A DNA stretch of 64,000 bases from Diadema setosum (Eukaryota; Echinodermata; Echinoidea; Diadematoida; Diadematidae): assembly GCA_033980235.1 (NCBI GenBank), contig CM067068.1:1126501-1190500 (forward strand), written 5' to 3'. Below are positions 13,185 to 25,317 of the stretch, piece after piece. Within the stretch, counting starts at the first letter, position 1; every line of letters begins with the position of its first letter. The notes beneath the pieces are model-generated. The model was not told the origin of the DNA, did not search any database, and saw nothing but the letters and a program-made list of their open reading frames with translations. Both the position numbers and the translations under genes were made by a program.

Positions 13185-13366
13185 GGGTGTTTCATCAATA
13201 CAGTCAGCGCTGACAAGTAGTGACAATAACCACAGTAACAATCAGAGACCACTGCATCTCAGCAGGGAGGTACCTCCCTGATCTCAGCCAATCAAAACCA
13301 AGGATTTTGCTGAAATTGTCAGAGACTGACAACTAGTCTACGCTGACTAAATTGATGAAACACCCA
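13185..13366. mobile_element. GGGTGTTTCATCAAT MITE
   Basis: A 180-bp element. GGGTGTTTCATCAATACAGT at the left and ATTGATGAAACACCC at the right are inverted, followed inward by CAGCGCTGAC and CGCTGAC. In the middle is the perfect 18-bp palindrome CAGGGAGGTACCTCCCTG. Confidence 0.85.
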
Positions 13367-13607
13367 GAGATCGAAGTACCCTTTGCATATCAGACAGAAT
13401 GCGCGCTTTAGATAAAAAAAAAAAAAGAACAGCGGAATTTTGTAGGAATCTCTTTGCCACTTTAGGTTTCTTTATCCGTCCACTTCTGTGACATCTGGGC
13501 TGTTGTAATCTCATTATCCAGGAATGATGGCACCGGGTAACCAAAACTTTCAAAATGCATGTTTACATCAGAACGGATTGTCTTAGTTTTACTTCACTAA
13601 CCTCTTC

Positions 13608-13660
13608 TTTGTTGTTGTTGTTGTTGTTATTGTTGTTGCTATTGATATTGTTGTTGTTGC
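13608..13660. repeat. TTG trinucleotide repeat
   Basis: Imperfect (TTG)n with TTA and CTA interruptions. Confidence 0.9.
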
Positions 13661-15960
13661 ATTCTCTGACTTTGCAAATGTTCAATATATGTTTGGGATA
13701 AATTCGTTAGGAACATCTTTTTTTAAAATAAATTAACTACAACGTTACACATGCAGGCGGAGAACACGAATTTCCCTATGAAATTGACATTCTCGAAGGT
13801 GATTTAGGCCCTATCATTCGCAAGAAAACTATATATGCAAGAAATTGTTATTTTTACAAAATCTGATATAATTATCTGACCATTAGTGATCGAGGCTTTA
13901 TACTTCTTCAGTGGTAACTACCGTGTATATAAGTGGAAAAAGTGTCTGGCTTCTTTCTTTCTATCCCTCTTTCATGCGCTAGTGTGTGTAAATGTGTGTG
14001 TTTGTGTACTATAGTCTATAAGTGTGTGTTGGCTAAGCAGAGGGCTATGATCTATGAATGAGTATTATGTTTCATATCACTGATCTACATGTATACATTT
14101 GTAGTATAGCTAAGTAGATAGGGACCTTCATATAGTTAAGTGTGTCGTATAGTATATAGCAGGTATAGTTATACATTATATAATGTATACTTTGCATTCA
14201 GAGTTTATGCCTAAAACTATGATATGGGCGGAGGTGACTACACAATATTTATACTGCAAAGGGAGGCGCAGCCCCGAAGTGAATAGCACTTTTGGAGACA
14301 CCGAGGCACATGCTTTTAACCAGAAACTCGAAATTAGGCAGGGCATTTAAGCTGGTTTTATATTTGTGATAAAAAAGAATTAAACAAAAGGAGGAGAAAA
14401 AGAGAGGCGAGAATTCATGCAGTGGATGCGATGATGTGGAGGAATTTATATACAGTGACCGTATTATAAAGCAGAGCGCCTGTCTATGAGTAAGTGCATT
14501 TCTCTTTGCACTAATATGCATTTTCTTCCGGTTGCTATATCCTGATTAAAATCTTATTAAAAACTGGAGAGACACCGTTAACAACCATGGTTAAGTTCCT
14601 TAATAACTTTAAATTCACTCAACAGCTCTTTAATTCTTTTCCTGTCCTTTTCATCAATCTTTCATCATGCATATGACATCTAAGAAGTCTATAAAGCATT
14701 TGTTTTGGTTTTAATGTGCATGTGTTCAACACAAGAGATGCTTTGTCAATGTTTTCTCCTTAAATTATGTTTATTCTTCCGTTTATATCTTTCGGTTTCG
14801 TTCTGAAGTTCAGCTCTTGGTAAATTGTGTAAAATACGCGTCGTGATAAGATGTCAAAATGAATTGACAAACGTTTTCACTTTTTTTTTAACCCATACTT
14901 TGGATGAGTCAAAAAAGTAAAAACAATTGAGTGTAGAATGGTATTGACAACGGACATAAAAGGAGAAAAAGCTGGGATTTTGTTACAAGTTTCATGTGTT
15001 TTTATGAAACAGTGATATTCAAAATCATTCTGCTATGCAAATGATGTGCGATATGATTGTGTGATGATATTGTATTAAAAAAAAATCCTTTTGATTTGCT
15101 AATTCCTTTTAGACAAGAAATCAAACAGAATTAAAAAGTCAAATCCCGGGCCGCTTTTTTTTTCAGGCATGCAACATGGAGGTGCAATTTCAAAGAAGAA
15201 ATTTAACAGATTTGGGGAATCAACTGGATGGTTGACTGCAAAACTATGATTTCTGGGCAATTTCAGTGTCAAACCAATTTTAGTTTGTTTGGTTTGGTTT
15301 TATTTCTGCCTTTTTCCAAATCACATGTAACAAAAGAATGCATACATTTAGAAAATAACATTACACGACACATAAGCTAGCATACTGTCTTACAAATTAA
15401 TTCAAAGTATAACATGACAGTATTCGATGCATGAGACGTATAACATAATATCACCCCAAAAAAAAAGTTCAGAAGGAAATCGTGAAAATAACAATTGTAA
15501 ATTATCTAGATGATAATTGATTATTCAATCAGAATATGTCATGTCGTTATTATACCATAAACGAATTTTAGGGAAAAAATAAAAGAGGGGAATTTGAATG
15601 AATTGATTTTAAAATTGTGCATTTTTAGACATTATAATAACAGAAAAGCAGGAGATCGCGATCATAAAAGCAGTGATTAGCAGGAGCATAACATGGGTCG
15701 AGGCCTCGGGGTAAAATTCGAAACTTAACAAAGACAGTTCAAAGGTGCTATGACATTATCGCCTCTGTTTACTTGTATATAACTTGTAAATTAATTGTAC
15801 TTTCGAATTATTGCACTGCTTTGAGAAACGAAAAAGATCTAACATGACACAAAATGTGGCAGCTTTCTTTTAACCTTCTATACCTTTATGTTGCGCTTCA
15901 TAGGCCTATTCTTTTCAAATCTGATTAAACATTGTTAAAGTCAGTTTGAACCGTCACAAA
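13661..15960. other. Intergenic DNA without recognised genes
   Basis: AT-rich sequence with A and T runs. The minus-strand open frame at 14249-14521 is short, has no known motif and is judged spurious. I see no convincing exon or RNA gene. Confidence 0.5.
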
Positions 15961-16230
15961 TATTATATTCGCTATTCCGTAGGTTCGTAATTTCGGGAAT
16001 GAAATGAAGTTTTAGTTATTCCGAAGTACTAATCCGAACATAAAATTAGGTTCGTTATTTCGAAGGTTCGTTAATCCAAAGGTTAATTCGTGTATCTGAA
16101 AGTATACCAAAAAAAAAAAAAAAGAAAAAAAAAAGAAAAGAAAAGAAGGTTTGTTATTATTATTGTTATTGTATGCACCTTTATTCTATTTTCGGTTTAT
16201 TGAACCTTATTTCATTTTCGGATTAATGAA
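15961..16230. repeat. TTATTCCGAAGGTTCG-type repeat, degraded copy
   Basis: Repeated variants of GTTATTCCGAAGGTTCG, interrupted by an A-rich tract at about 16108-16146, then the inverted CGGATTAATGAA. It is related to the better array at 33700-33970. Confidence 0.55.
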
Positions 16231-16518
16231 TCAAAATTACAAAAATTACCAATAATAGGGTCAATAAGTGTACTCTTGCCATGTAGCCCAAAATGGACAC
16301 ACCATACAGATGGCGTCATAGTGACAAAATTATTTACCAAATTATTAAGCAACGTTTTTTATACGAAACGTGTGTAATTCAGTATAAGTTGTGATGAGAA
16401 TCATTTGATTTTGAATACAGCAGTGCACCACGCCTACAGTACTAGCGTATAGCAAAAATTATAAGAGCGCTCTGTCATCTTTGGTACAAAATTTGCATTC
16501 CATTGTGCGTAATATTTA

Positions 16519-17038
16519 CCCCCCCCCCCCCCCCCCCCCCATTCCACAGAGATTCTCATCGGTCACTCGTCGGAAGCAAGGTATGTTGCTTCCGGCCACT
16601 CACCGATTGTATCAGATTGCAGTCTGATATGAATTCCTCATATTTGTTATGTGCTTGTAAATGTCTGTAAATAAACTGTATCATAATGTAAATAACACGG
16701 TCTGCAAGAATCTTCAATTTATTGAAGGGGGCAGACCTAACCAGAAGAAGAAGAATCCGACTTGATTGGTTGACTATCAGGTGAGTGTCAAACGGTGGTG
16801 CATGATCCTCATCGGACGATCTTTCCTCATCGGATCAGCGCCCGACTCATACATGTCGGACATGTCTGACACTGACCTGATAGTCGACCAACAAAAGTCG
16901 GATTCACCAGACTTTGATCCGATACACTTCGGTGGGTGACCGGAAGCGATAAACTTTGATCCGATACACTTCGGCGGGTGGCCGGAAGCGATAAACTTTG
17001 CTTCCGATGAGTGATCGCTGATCTCTGTGGAATGGGGG
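16519..17038. mobile_element. ATTCCACAGAGAT inverted-repeat element beside MRPL30
   Basis: CCCCATTCCACAGAGAT at the left (after 22 C residues) is inverted to ATCTCTGTGGAATGGGGG at the right. CGGAAGCA blocks and GATAGTC/GACTATC pairs lie inside. The right end is 75 bp before the proposed MRPL30 ATG. The minus-strand frames across it reflect internal repeats and are not taken as genes. Confidence 0.75.
16911..16994. repeat. 42-bp tandem duplication
   Basis: Two units starting ACTTTGATCCGATACACTTC and ending GGAAGCGATAA, differing at two positions, inside the inverted-repeat element upstream of MRPL30. Confidence 0.9.
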
Positions 17039-17112
17039 TGAAAGAAATCTCGTAGAGCTAAGAGGTATACCGACGGTTGAGGGCAGCATGCAGGCACTGA
17101 CTGCATGGAATT

Positions 17113-20100
17113 ATGCTTATCCGCGCTGCTGCGATCAGCACACTAGCTACTAGACGGATTACGGGTGTCGCTCGCTGCCGGTGTGCTGGACGTGTACGCA
17201 TTTGGAAAGTGTCGATCGATGTGACCATGAACGCAGCACCGCTATGTCCCGTTACTTTCAGGAGACTAGTGAGTATTCAGTTCACTTTGCTTTAATTTAT
17301 AGATTGCTTAAGCCTGTACTTGTAAAGTCAGTGGAATGGTCAGTTTCCAGGCGGTGATGTTCGAGCGACATCACACGGGGCTTAATTATGTGTATCAGTC
17401 CCACACGTTGAAAATTGCGGTGGCATACAATACTGCCCTACTTTGCCAATTTGGCAAAAGGAAGCAAGTGACATACCATCCGAATTTGAGTTATTCGTGT
17501 TTTCATAATTCACATAATGAGCTCTTCTTCCAGGCCAAATTTCATGCAGAAACACTCATCTTACTCAGTACGAGAAATGTCACTTTTGCCACTTGCTTTC
17601 TTTTGCCAAAGTAATTTAGAGGCAGTAGAAGAACATGCAGAAGGCAGCCGGCCGGCGCACAGCAGCCATAGGTATGTCGTAACAGTTTAGTCTATAGAAA
17701 TCTAAGCTAGCAAGTAGCAAAAAGGCTTTTTTTTTCCATAGCCATTGCAGGGCAGGGCGTGCTGGTAGGAGTACTAGAAATTCAACTCACTATCTCTGGC
17801 TTTGACCGAATTGACAAATGAGTTGGTACTTGGATAGTATGACATGTTCGACCCTCGTTCTCGAGGATGACCAATGACATCAGTTGGCTTGATGGGTCCG
17901 GAGATGGCTGATGAGGCCAATCTGGGCAAGAAAGCCTCTCCCACAGGTAGGGCAGAGGTGGGTAGGGGCTAAACTGTTGGTATTGGCTCCTGTAGTTTTT
18001 CGCATCTGGCGTTTGTGCTCTGCCTGCTTGACACGCTGCTCCTCTGCTCTGCAGGCCCCTACAGCAATAGCCTGGCGCCAGGTAGGGCGATCTGCAGCAA
18101 GTGCTTCCCAGGACTCGGTGTCGATGGAGAAGTCTTTTAGATAGAGCTTCAGGTTGGCTTTGAAGTGCTTCTTCTGTCCTCCCACCTTGCGCTTCCCATC
18201 AGCGAGTTCTCCATAGAAGAGCTTTTTCGGGATGCGGTCGTCAGACATGCGGGAGACGTGGCCTGCCCATCTCACCTGGGCCTTGCGGATCTTGGTGATG
18301 ATGCTAGGGATGCCTGCCCGCTTCAGTACCTCTGTGTCCGGAACTTTGTCCTCCCAGCGGATGCGAAGGAGATTTCGGAGGCATCGCATATGGAAGTGAT
18401 TTGATACTAGTCTATACAGTAGACTATAAATAGGCGTGAAAGCCAAATCACAAAAAGCCAGCCTTTTAAGTTGAAAGTAGGCGTAAACTTATTTGCCCCT
18501 CTGGCCTCGGCGGTGTCATAGTAACATGAAATTTAGAACTCTTTGGGAGGCGTTGTGAAGAAAGTGTATCGCACTGACAAAAAACACAAAAAGAAAAACC
18601 TTAAAAAAAAATCTTCTGGGTTATATTTGTTCTGATTTTGACACCAAAACCTCTCTGAATTAGACTCAAAATTATGCCAGAGCTGCAGCATGGAGAGGGT
18701 CTATATTGTCATTGTATTACCCAACACCACCCACTCAAAATGGTAAAAATAAAATTTAAAAAAAAGACTACAATGATGACCTGCTCTATTTAACATTTGG
18801 AATGTTGGCCAGATGGAGGGATATAGACCCCGTTTACAGTGCGGTGCTCGGCCGCGGCCGAGCCTAGCAATTTTGTCCGTTTACACTGCTGGGCTCGGCC
18901 GCGCTTTTATTTCAAACCTTTCGTTATTTTGTCATAGTGGCACTCTGCTTGTAAACAAACGTAATTTGGTATAGTCTGGTTTTCAGACCCTTTGCCAACT
19001 GGATTCCGTGGCGATGAAGTCGCCGTTCGGGCAAAGGCCTTTGCCGAAGGAAAAATCCTTTGCAGGACAAAACCACCTTAAACTATACTAGCTTTCGACA
19101 TTGAGGGGGTTAATATCCTGAATAGCGAAATAGTACGGGCAGAGGGTCTGGAAGCCAGACTAAAATTGGCCGTGCATTTGGCCCAGTGTGCGTTTACACC
19201 AAGAAGAGGCCAAATGCGCAGCCAATTTTGGCCTCGCATTTGGCCTTTTGCGCGTTTACACTGAAATGAAGGAGGGCTCGGCCGTGACCGAGCCTCGCAC
19301 TGTAAACGGGGTCTTTGTTGAAGAGCTGCTTTCAAAATACAGTTCAAGTGAATGGTGCTTAGCCTAGGTCTTCTGACAGCTGATCCAGAGGAACATATGG
19401 CTGTTTGTGTTGTGTTTTTTTCTTTTGTTCAAATTTGAACTTGTTTCACAGTATATTGAAAAGAATATTAACATCTGAGGCTATGACATGACTATACGCT
19501 TTCATTGAATGAGTAAATATTCATTGTACATGCTTTATGTACACGTGCGTGTTTATCAGTCCTCTTTTTTTGTCAGTAAATAAGCATATTGCTAAGAATC
19601 AAGATACATTGTGTGAGCGAATCTCATGCATATTTTTCTCCCTCAACACACATCAATCAGCTACAGGTCAGCTGTGCCTGTGTGAGGCAGTACGTGCCAG
19701 TGACCAGGTCTTTGAGCAGTCACCCTCGCCCAACTGACCCAAAAGAGGGTGAAGGGCAGGAGATGACAGACCCGCACCTCCTGCATGCTGTGTGGCGGAT
19801 ACGGTCACTGAAGGGCCGGCCCTACTGGGAGAAGCACATCATGAAGCAGCTCCGTCTAGAGGATGTAAGTCCTGTCAAGAGTCGTACCAGTAGTCACCAT
19901 CAAAGACTGTACCCAACCACATCCATCAACTATTCATTGAAGTATGAATTCATGTTTGTGTAGTTACATGTATTTAGGACCTACCCTAACCCTCCCCCCC
20001 CCCCGAAATAATGCATTTTCATATCTGTCGAGACACATTAAGTCTAGACTAGAAAAATCTACAGTCAACTTTGCTTAACCCGCATAAGTCAAATACAGTA

Positions 20101-21760
20101 AACCTCGCATAAGTCGACATCGCATAAGTCGACAACTCGCTTAAGTCGACACGATAAAAAAGTCCCGATTTTTGCCTTTGTTATTCCTTAAAAATTTCCT
20201 CGTCTTAGTCGACATTCATAAGTCAACAACTCGCATAAGTCGACCTGATTTTGCAGTGCCAACTGAGCTGAAATACGTGTTAATTCCCTCGTCTAAGTCG
20301 ACATAATTTTTCGCTCGAAATCTTATCGCCATTCTCTGAAAAAGAATTGTTTTCCCGCTCCGATTTGCTGCATTTCTACTCGGTAATTCGCTAGCGTACG
20401 GCGCGGTAGCGTTCGCGCCATGCGTCCATTGTCTTGTATGCCAGAATAGAAAGGGCATACACTCATTTACACTTGAGTATATATTACATGTAGTACCCAA
20501 GGCAGTTCACTTTACCCCTTTTCTCCCTCTCGTTATTCTCAAAAGCACAAATTTTGTACACCTATATGTCCCAGTAGGTATTCATTATTCGACCATGAAA
20601 TAGGTGTTTTTGTTAATCCGAATATTCTAACGTCAATTATTCCGAAGCGGTATAAGAAAGATTAATAGTCCAAAAGATGTCGTTTTTGGATGAACAAACT
20701 TTTCTTCTTCTTTTTATTTCAGACGGTCCGGCGCCGTACAGTGCGGTAATGTTGCGAATCGGAGCACGAGAACAATTCATTTTCAGAGTACGGCAATAGA
20801 AATTTATGCAAAACAAATATGGCGACTTAGGGAAGGAAAATCACACATATTTCAACTCAGTCGGCACTGAAAAATTATCTTGACAGAATCATACGAAATC
20901 ACACGCATATCTTCGCAGCAACGCACTTGAATTTAAATCGCAGAGTTTAAGGCAATTTGGGGAATTTCCGCTTGATATTTCAAATTTAGTTTAAAACATT
21001 AAGTGTCTAGAAACGGGCATAGGTTTCTGATCCCGCTCTCTCAAAATCTCTCTCAGAGATTTGGGATTTGTGCGTTGTCGTTACTAACCCGCGCAAGATT
21101 TATGCATGAACTAAAACATTATTGTTGCTGATGTCAGTAGGCATGTTTTCGCGGCAAAAGGAGTAAGATTTGGGTCGCGATCTGCATCGTGATCCAAATC
21201 TTACTCTGTACAGGGGAAATAAGTTTTCATTTATAAGTCGACATTCACGTAAGTCGACGTGTTTTTCTCAGTCCCGATTATGTCGACTTACGCGAGGTTG
21301 ACTGTAATCGCCTAAGTCGAAGGTCTTTTCTAGTCCTCTTCTCGAGATATGCTATTGATTTTAATCCCTCATGGGTCGATTTTTCTCTAAGACAAAGCTA
21401 TTTCTTCAGTCAAAATAGCTTTGACTTTGCCAAGGTTGACTGTATTTCACTGTGTTTTAAAGTTGGACTTTGCATACTCCTTCCATATTCCAATCCATTC
21501 ATTAACTTGCACATCTTTATAATGTGATCTGCTTTCAGAAACGCAAACCTGTGATACACAAGAACACACCCCTCGTGAATGAGCTCCTGACCAAAGTGCG
21601 ACACCTGGTGAGAATCAAACCTGTCAATCCTGTGTATGGTCTTCCTGATGGTGACTATGAGGAGACGCTTCTCAAATGGAACGGAGATTTCGTCGTGAAG
21701 AGAAAAATTGAGCCCCTTGAAGCCAGGAAAGCAGAGTTGTCAGATGGCAAAGGCCTTTGA
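17113..21760 (+). CDS. MRPL30: Mitochondrial large ribosomal subunit protein uL30m (MRPL30), three exons
   Basis: This is a structural protein of the mitochondrial 39S subunit, encoded in the nucleus and imported. The proposed exons are 17113-17268, 19661-19864 and 21539-21760, all joined in phase 0. Donors are GTGAGT and GTAAGT, acceptors are ATCAG and TTTCAG, and the stop is TGA. The product is about 193 aa; the human protein is about 161. Residues 1-52 are Arg- and Ala-rich with no acidic cluster, as in a mitochondrial presequence. The uL30 core starts near residue 90 and has R-P-Y-W-E-K at 105-110, H-K-N-T-P at 127-131 and V-R-I-K-P at 144-148, all shared with animal MRPL30. Exons 2 and 3 are very secure. 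Exon 1 and the exact exon-2 acceptor are less certain, because only phase, splice signals and composition support them. Intron 1 contains a LINE fragment and GC-rich MITEs, and intron 2 holds nested TA-type elements. Confidence 0.88.
17441..17612. mobile_element. CTTTGGCAAAAG MITE in MRPL30 intron 1
   Basis: A 172-bp element. CTTTGCCAATTTGGCAAAAG followed by GAAGCAAGTGACA at the left corresponds in inverse to TGTCACTTTTGCCACTTGCT and CTTTTGCCAAAG at the right. Confidence 0.7.
17830..18446 (-). mobile_element. 5'-truncated non-LTR retrotransposon (LINE) tail
   Basis: A minus-strand open frame of 188 codons (18446 to 17880) encodes the region after the reverse transcriptase of a non-LTR element. 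It includes H-M-R-C-L-R-N-L-L, W-A-G-H-V-S-R-M, L-x-Y-G-E-L-x-x-G-K-R and W-E-x-L-A-A-D-R-x-x-W-R. It ends in a zinc-finger-like C-P-T-C-x(12)-H-x-x-x-H. These motifs are common in LINE-like proteins of aquatic animals; I cannot name the clade safely. Catalytic reverse transcriptase and endonuclease regions are absent, so it is a dead 5'-truncated copy, with the break probably near 18400. A short 3' tail runs to about 17830. It lies antisense inside MRPL30 intron 1. Confidence 0.8.
18825..19314. mobile_element. GACCCCGTTTACAGTGC palindromic element, copy 1
   Basis: GACCCCGTTTACAGTGC at the left and GCACTGTAAACGGGGTC at the right are perfectly inverted. Internal CTCGGCCGCGGCCGAG palindromes and CATTTGGCC blocks follow. 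Another element (18972-19162) is inserted. It lies in MRPL30 intron 1; a relative is at 32941. Confidence 0.85.
18972..19162. mobile_element. TAGTCTGG MITE nested in the GACCCCG element
   Basis: A 191-bp element. TAGTCTGGTTTTCAGACCCT at the left matches the inverse of AGGGTCTGGAAGCCAGACTA at the right with few differences. It interrupts the surrounding GACCCCGTTTACAG element. Confidence 0.75.
20060..21444. mobile_element. TACAGTCAACTTTGC MITE (outer), split by a related element
   Basis: The left 34 bp (TACAGTCAACTTTGCTTAAC onward) and the right 138 bp ending CCAAGGTTGACTGTA form an inverted-ended element of about 170 bp that is interrupted by the element at 20094-21306. It lies in MRPL30 intron 2. 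Confidence 0.7.
20094..21306. mobile_element. TACAGTAAACCTCGCATAAG element (inner)
   Basis: About 1.2 kb with TACAGTAAACCTCGCATAAG at the left and CTTACGCGAGGTTGACTGTA at the right. Repeated GCATAAGTCGAC motifs lie near both ends. TA at both ends suggests a TA target. It has no transposase-like frame and is probably a non-autonomous pogo/Tc1-type element. Confidence 0.8.
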
Positions 21761-22146
21761 CAGGGTGGAGATAGAACAAAGTCTCCCAAGAAAAGAATGC
21801 TGATGAATTGTGATCAGACTTTACTAGACTGATGCTTTTATTTGTGTTGGTGATGATCTTTAGAAGCATCTGATTAACTGTTGTGGATTCTGGAAACATA
21901 GCTGACAGCTTGTAGGTCTATTACGGTGTACCATATATCCATTTCAGCTACACTTCATTGGGGCTTAGTAAATCCCCTGATGCTACCTGTGTGAAAATGG
22001 TTGATACAGTATGTAGAGGAAAAACTCTTTGAACATATCTACAACAATTTAAGAACCAGTGTGCATTGATGTCATGGTTTTTAGGCCCTCATTTTTGCAA
22101 GGTTTCCCTATATTGCCACTGAAGAAGTTCAACATAGTCATAAAAT
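21761..22146 (+). other. Probable MRPL30 3' untranslated region
   Basis: Sequence after the TGA, before the first repeat. I see no clear AATAAA within it, so the 3' end is not fixed. Confidence 0.35.
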
Positions 22147-22739
22147 GTCAAGGGGAATTCTGGACCTGTTAAGAATTAGTCTGATAAGAATGTGTAGAAT
22201 TTTATAAGTGAAAGTAAAAATTTGCTCAACATGATATGAAAAATTAAGCTATGAAATTATGAGGTTTGCTAGTTTTCGCAAAACACACAAAGAGTTGATA
22301 TGAATATGTAAATGAGTGAGTTGATGATGTCAGTCATCCTGTCACAACTTGTCACAGTCTGTACACTTAATCTTTACATTTCCTGATTTTTGTTAAACAC
22401 GCACTTATGCCCCAGTTTCAAATCCTAGTATATCTGACTGATCGTTATCCTCAAGTTTTTTAGCCAGGAACAATATTATCCTTACACTTTTATAGCAGAC
22501 AAATTTAATTTTCGTCAATGTTTTGTACACAATCAATGGAATACTTAGGTGATGACATCATCAGCTCATATGAATAAAACTATTCGAGAACTGTTTTGTG
22601 AAAAAAAAATAGCAAAAACTTCACAATTTCATAGCTTCCTAATTTCTTTCTGATTTTGATCAAATTTACACTGTTGTGCTTACAAGATTGCAATCCTTCT
22701 TTTCAGACCAACTTTCAACTATTCTGGGATTCCCCTTAA
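22147..22739. mobile_element. GGGGAATTCTGGA long-inverted-repeat MITE
   Basis: About 590 bp. AAGGGGAATTCTGGA at the left is inverted to ATTCTGGGATTCCCCTT at the right, with internal pairs AAGCTATGAAATT/AATTTCATAGCTT and TGATGATGTCA/TGACATCATCA. TTAA occurs only at the right end. Confidence 0.75.
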
Positions 22740-22808
22740 ACAAGAGTGTGAAGAGTTTGACACCATGAGAAATATGTGATTAGGGCAAATTGTGCAGTAA
22801 TCCTTGCA

Positions 22809-23370
22809 TTAAAGGACAAGTTCACCTTCATAAACATTAGGATTGAGAGAATGCAGCAATATTAGTAGAACACATCAGTGAAAGTTTGAGGAAAATCGGA
22901 CAATCCGTTCAAAAGTTATGAATTTTTAAAGTATTTGTGTAGTCACTGCTGGATGAAAAGACTACTACAGTGTATAATGTCACATGCGTACAGCGATAGG
23001 AAAATAAAAAGAGAATTTCACAAAACTTTACTTTTTGAATAAAGTGCACATTTCTTTGAGTTGTTACTGACGTATGTTAAGGGCTATTTTATTCCCCCTG
23101 CCTTCTGAAAGAGAGAAGTCGAGTGCTCTTTGGTTATGCGAGAAAAATGGAAATAGGTTGAATTTTCTTTAATCTTTCTTTGTATCGTTGTATACATGTG
23201 ACATCACAAGGTATAGTATTCTTCTCATCCAGTCGTGACTGAGCAGAAACTTAAAATTCATAACTTTTGAACGGATTGTCTGATTTTCCTCAAACTCTCG
23301 CTGATATGCTTTACTAATATTGCTGCATTCACTGAACCCACATGTCTATGGAGGTGAACTTGTCCTTTAA
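22809..23370. mobile_element. TTAA-type long-inverted-repeat MITE, family B copy 2
   Basis: A 562-bp element with TTAA at both ends (22809-22812 and 23367-23370). It is the same length and order of blocks as the copy at 8306, with AGGACAAGTTCACCTT and its inverse at the ends. It lies downstream of MRPL30. Confidence 0.88.
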
Positions 23371-24141
23371 TGTGGGAGCCGAGGACTGAAAAAGAGAGTT
23401 ATTATGGCATTAGTTTACATTCAACATTGGTGAGGTCTCGTTCATCCTGTACAGTGGAACCCTGTTATATAAAGAACTTGTATATTACAAAACCCTCTTG
23501 CGACTAGGTGGTTTTGCAGATCCCAAGTCTGTATGTTTCTTTTAGTACCCTGATATATGTAGTGAGAAACCTGATAAAACAAGGTACAGTGTACAAAATG
23601 TTGATGCTATTATAGTACGTGTACCTGGTACATTGTATCATAGCCTTTAGGCCCTCGTTTTTAATATGGTTCCCATGTACAGGCAACTCGCGTTGTAAGG
23701 GAAGTCCTTGGGACTGGTATCTTTTTCCCCCATTATATCAAAGTTTTGTGATAACAGAATTGAATTTTGCAGCATAGACTTTAATGAAAATGATTTTAGG
23801 ACCCAAATATTCCCTTTAATGTAATGTTTTGTACATGATGTACTGTATTTCGTCACGAGAGAGTATTGAAATACAAAACTTTGTGACTGTGTCACACATT
23901 TGATTTGATGTTTCAAAACGCATTGTTCTTAAGATATGTGTTCTATTTTGTCCATCAGTTTGGCTGTGTGGCTTTGTCGAGTTTGGCTTGTTTCCTGCAG
24001 TGAAAATTTCACTGTTCCGTTTGCTTTGAGTTTACATTTATCAGAGTCACCATGAACGTGAAGTGGAGTTTCTCTTTAAGGCAGAAATGCATTTGTTAAT
24101 GCCATAGAAAAAAGTAAAAAAGAAATGCATTCCTTTATAGG

Positions 24142-24330
24142 TACAGTGGACTCCCGTTATAACGAAGTCCTCGGGGACCGGCAGTGTTCTTTCGTTATAT
24201 CGAAATTTTGTTATAACTGAACAAATTAAATATAAAAATACAGAGAGCCGATAATTTTACAGCATGATTTTTTTTCGTCGTAACCGGAATTTTGTTATAA
24301 CCATGCTCGTTATAACGGGAGTGCACTGTA
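24142..24330. mobile_element. CAGTGGACTCCCGTTATAAC MITE, copy 2
   Basis: A 189-bp copy in the same orientation as that at 4271, including the shared CGGCAGT, TTCGTTATA and GTAACCGGAATTT blocks and a well-kept right end. It lies downstream of MRPL30. Confidence 0.87.
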
Positions 24331-25317
24331 TAGTAATGGTGATCGCTTTGAAATGTTTTAAGTCTATTTTGGTGTACATACTCACAGTGGGCAGTGATTA
24401 CATGTAGTTATTTTTTTCCTGAGGGCAGAGCACACTACACGTACAATAAAGTGTACTTCCTAACCTTTTCTGTTGACTTTTATCTTTTTCTAATGGCTTG
24501 ATTGTGAGTTTACAAAAAAAAAAAAAAAAAGACTAGTGCAGCTGGCCGAATACATCAAGTGGAATTGAAGTACTGTACACTCTCACTTTACATGTATTTT
24601 TAGTTACAGAATACAATACTGTACTGAAAACAACACTGACTCATTTGCTAATGTCAAATAAGGGGGCTTTATTGATTACACATAACAATGGCAGTGTCAC
24701 AAGAAATGAGCAAAATCAAAACAGAGGAAGACTAATTGAATTGAACTGAAATGATTTGAATTGACTTCCTACAATGGTTTGCAATTTAAAACTGTGATCA
24801 AGTTCAGATAATAAAATAACAAACCTGGCCTACCAAAGCCAATCATACTGATGAAAATGAGCTCTGATATTTACGAAACATTCACATAAATTGGATGACA
24901 ACTGCAATAGCCACACCAATACTTTTCTCTCACAGTGTAAAATACCAACATGGTCAATTGCCAGGAAATGACAAAAGTCCACGTTAACCACACCTCCATT
25001 CAAATTACAATGTTGTGTTTGACTGAAGCCCCCTTGCAAGTTTTGCACACACGGTACAGCGTAATTGCACACACGTCTTCAATAATAACCCAAGACACAA
25101 AAGCATTGGCAGAATCTCGTTTCCTTGTCTTTGTTACAAGCCTTGCTGAGGAAAATTTTAAAATTGCACAAATTGTGTCCAATCATTGAGAAACCAGGGT
25201 TTAAGTTGATCAAGGGGAGATACATGCACATGTGAAATTGGGTGAATTGACATATAGGTCAAATCCTACAAGGTGAAAGCACTTCCCCAAGTCATTATAA
25301 TTTCATGATAAAAAGTT

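Noticed and set aside
16777..17106. 109-codon minus-strand frame with a repeated motif
   Set aside because: The protein repeat is the 42-bp tandem duplication inside an inverted-repeat element, and no family resemblance is seen.
24830..25189. Overlapping 60-80 codon frames on both strands
   Set aside because: No recognised motifs or splice structure, and both strands are equally open; treated as chance.
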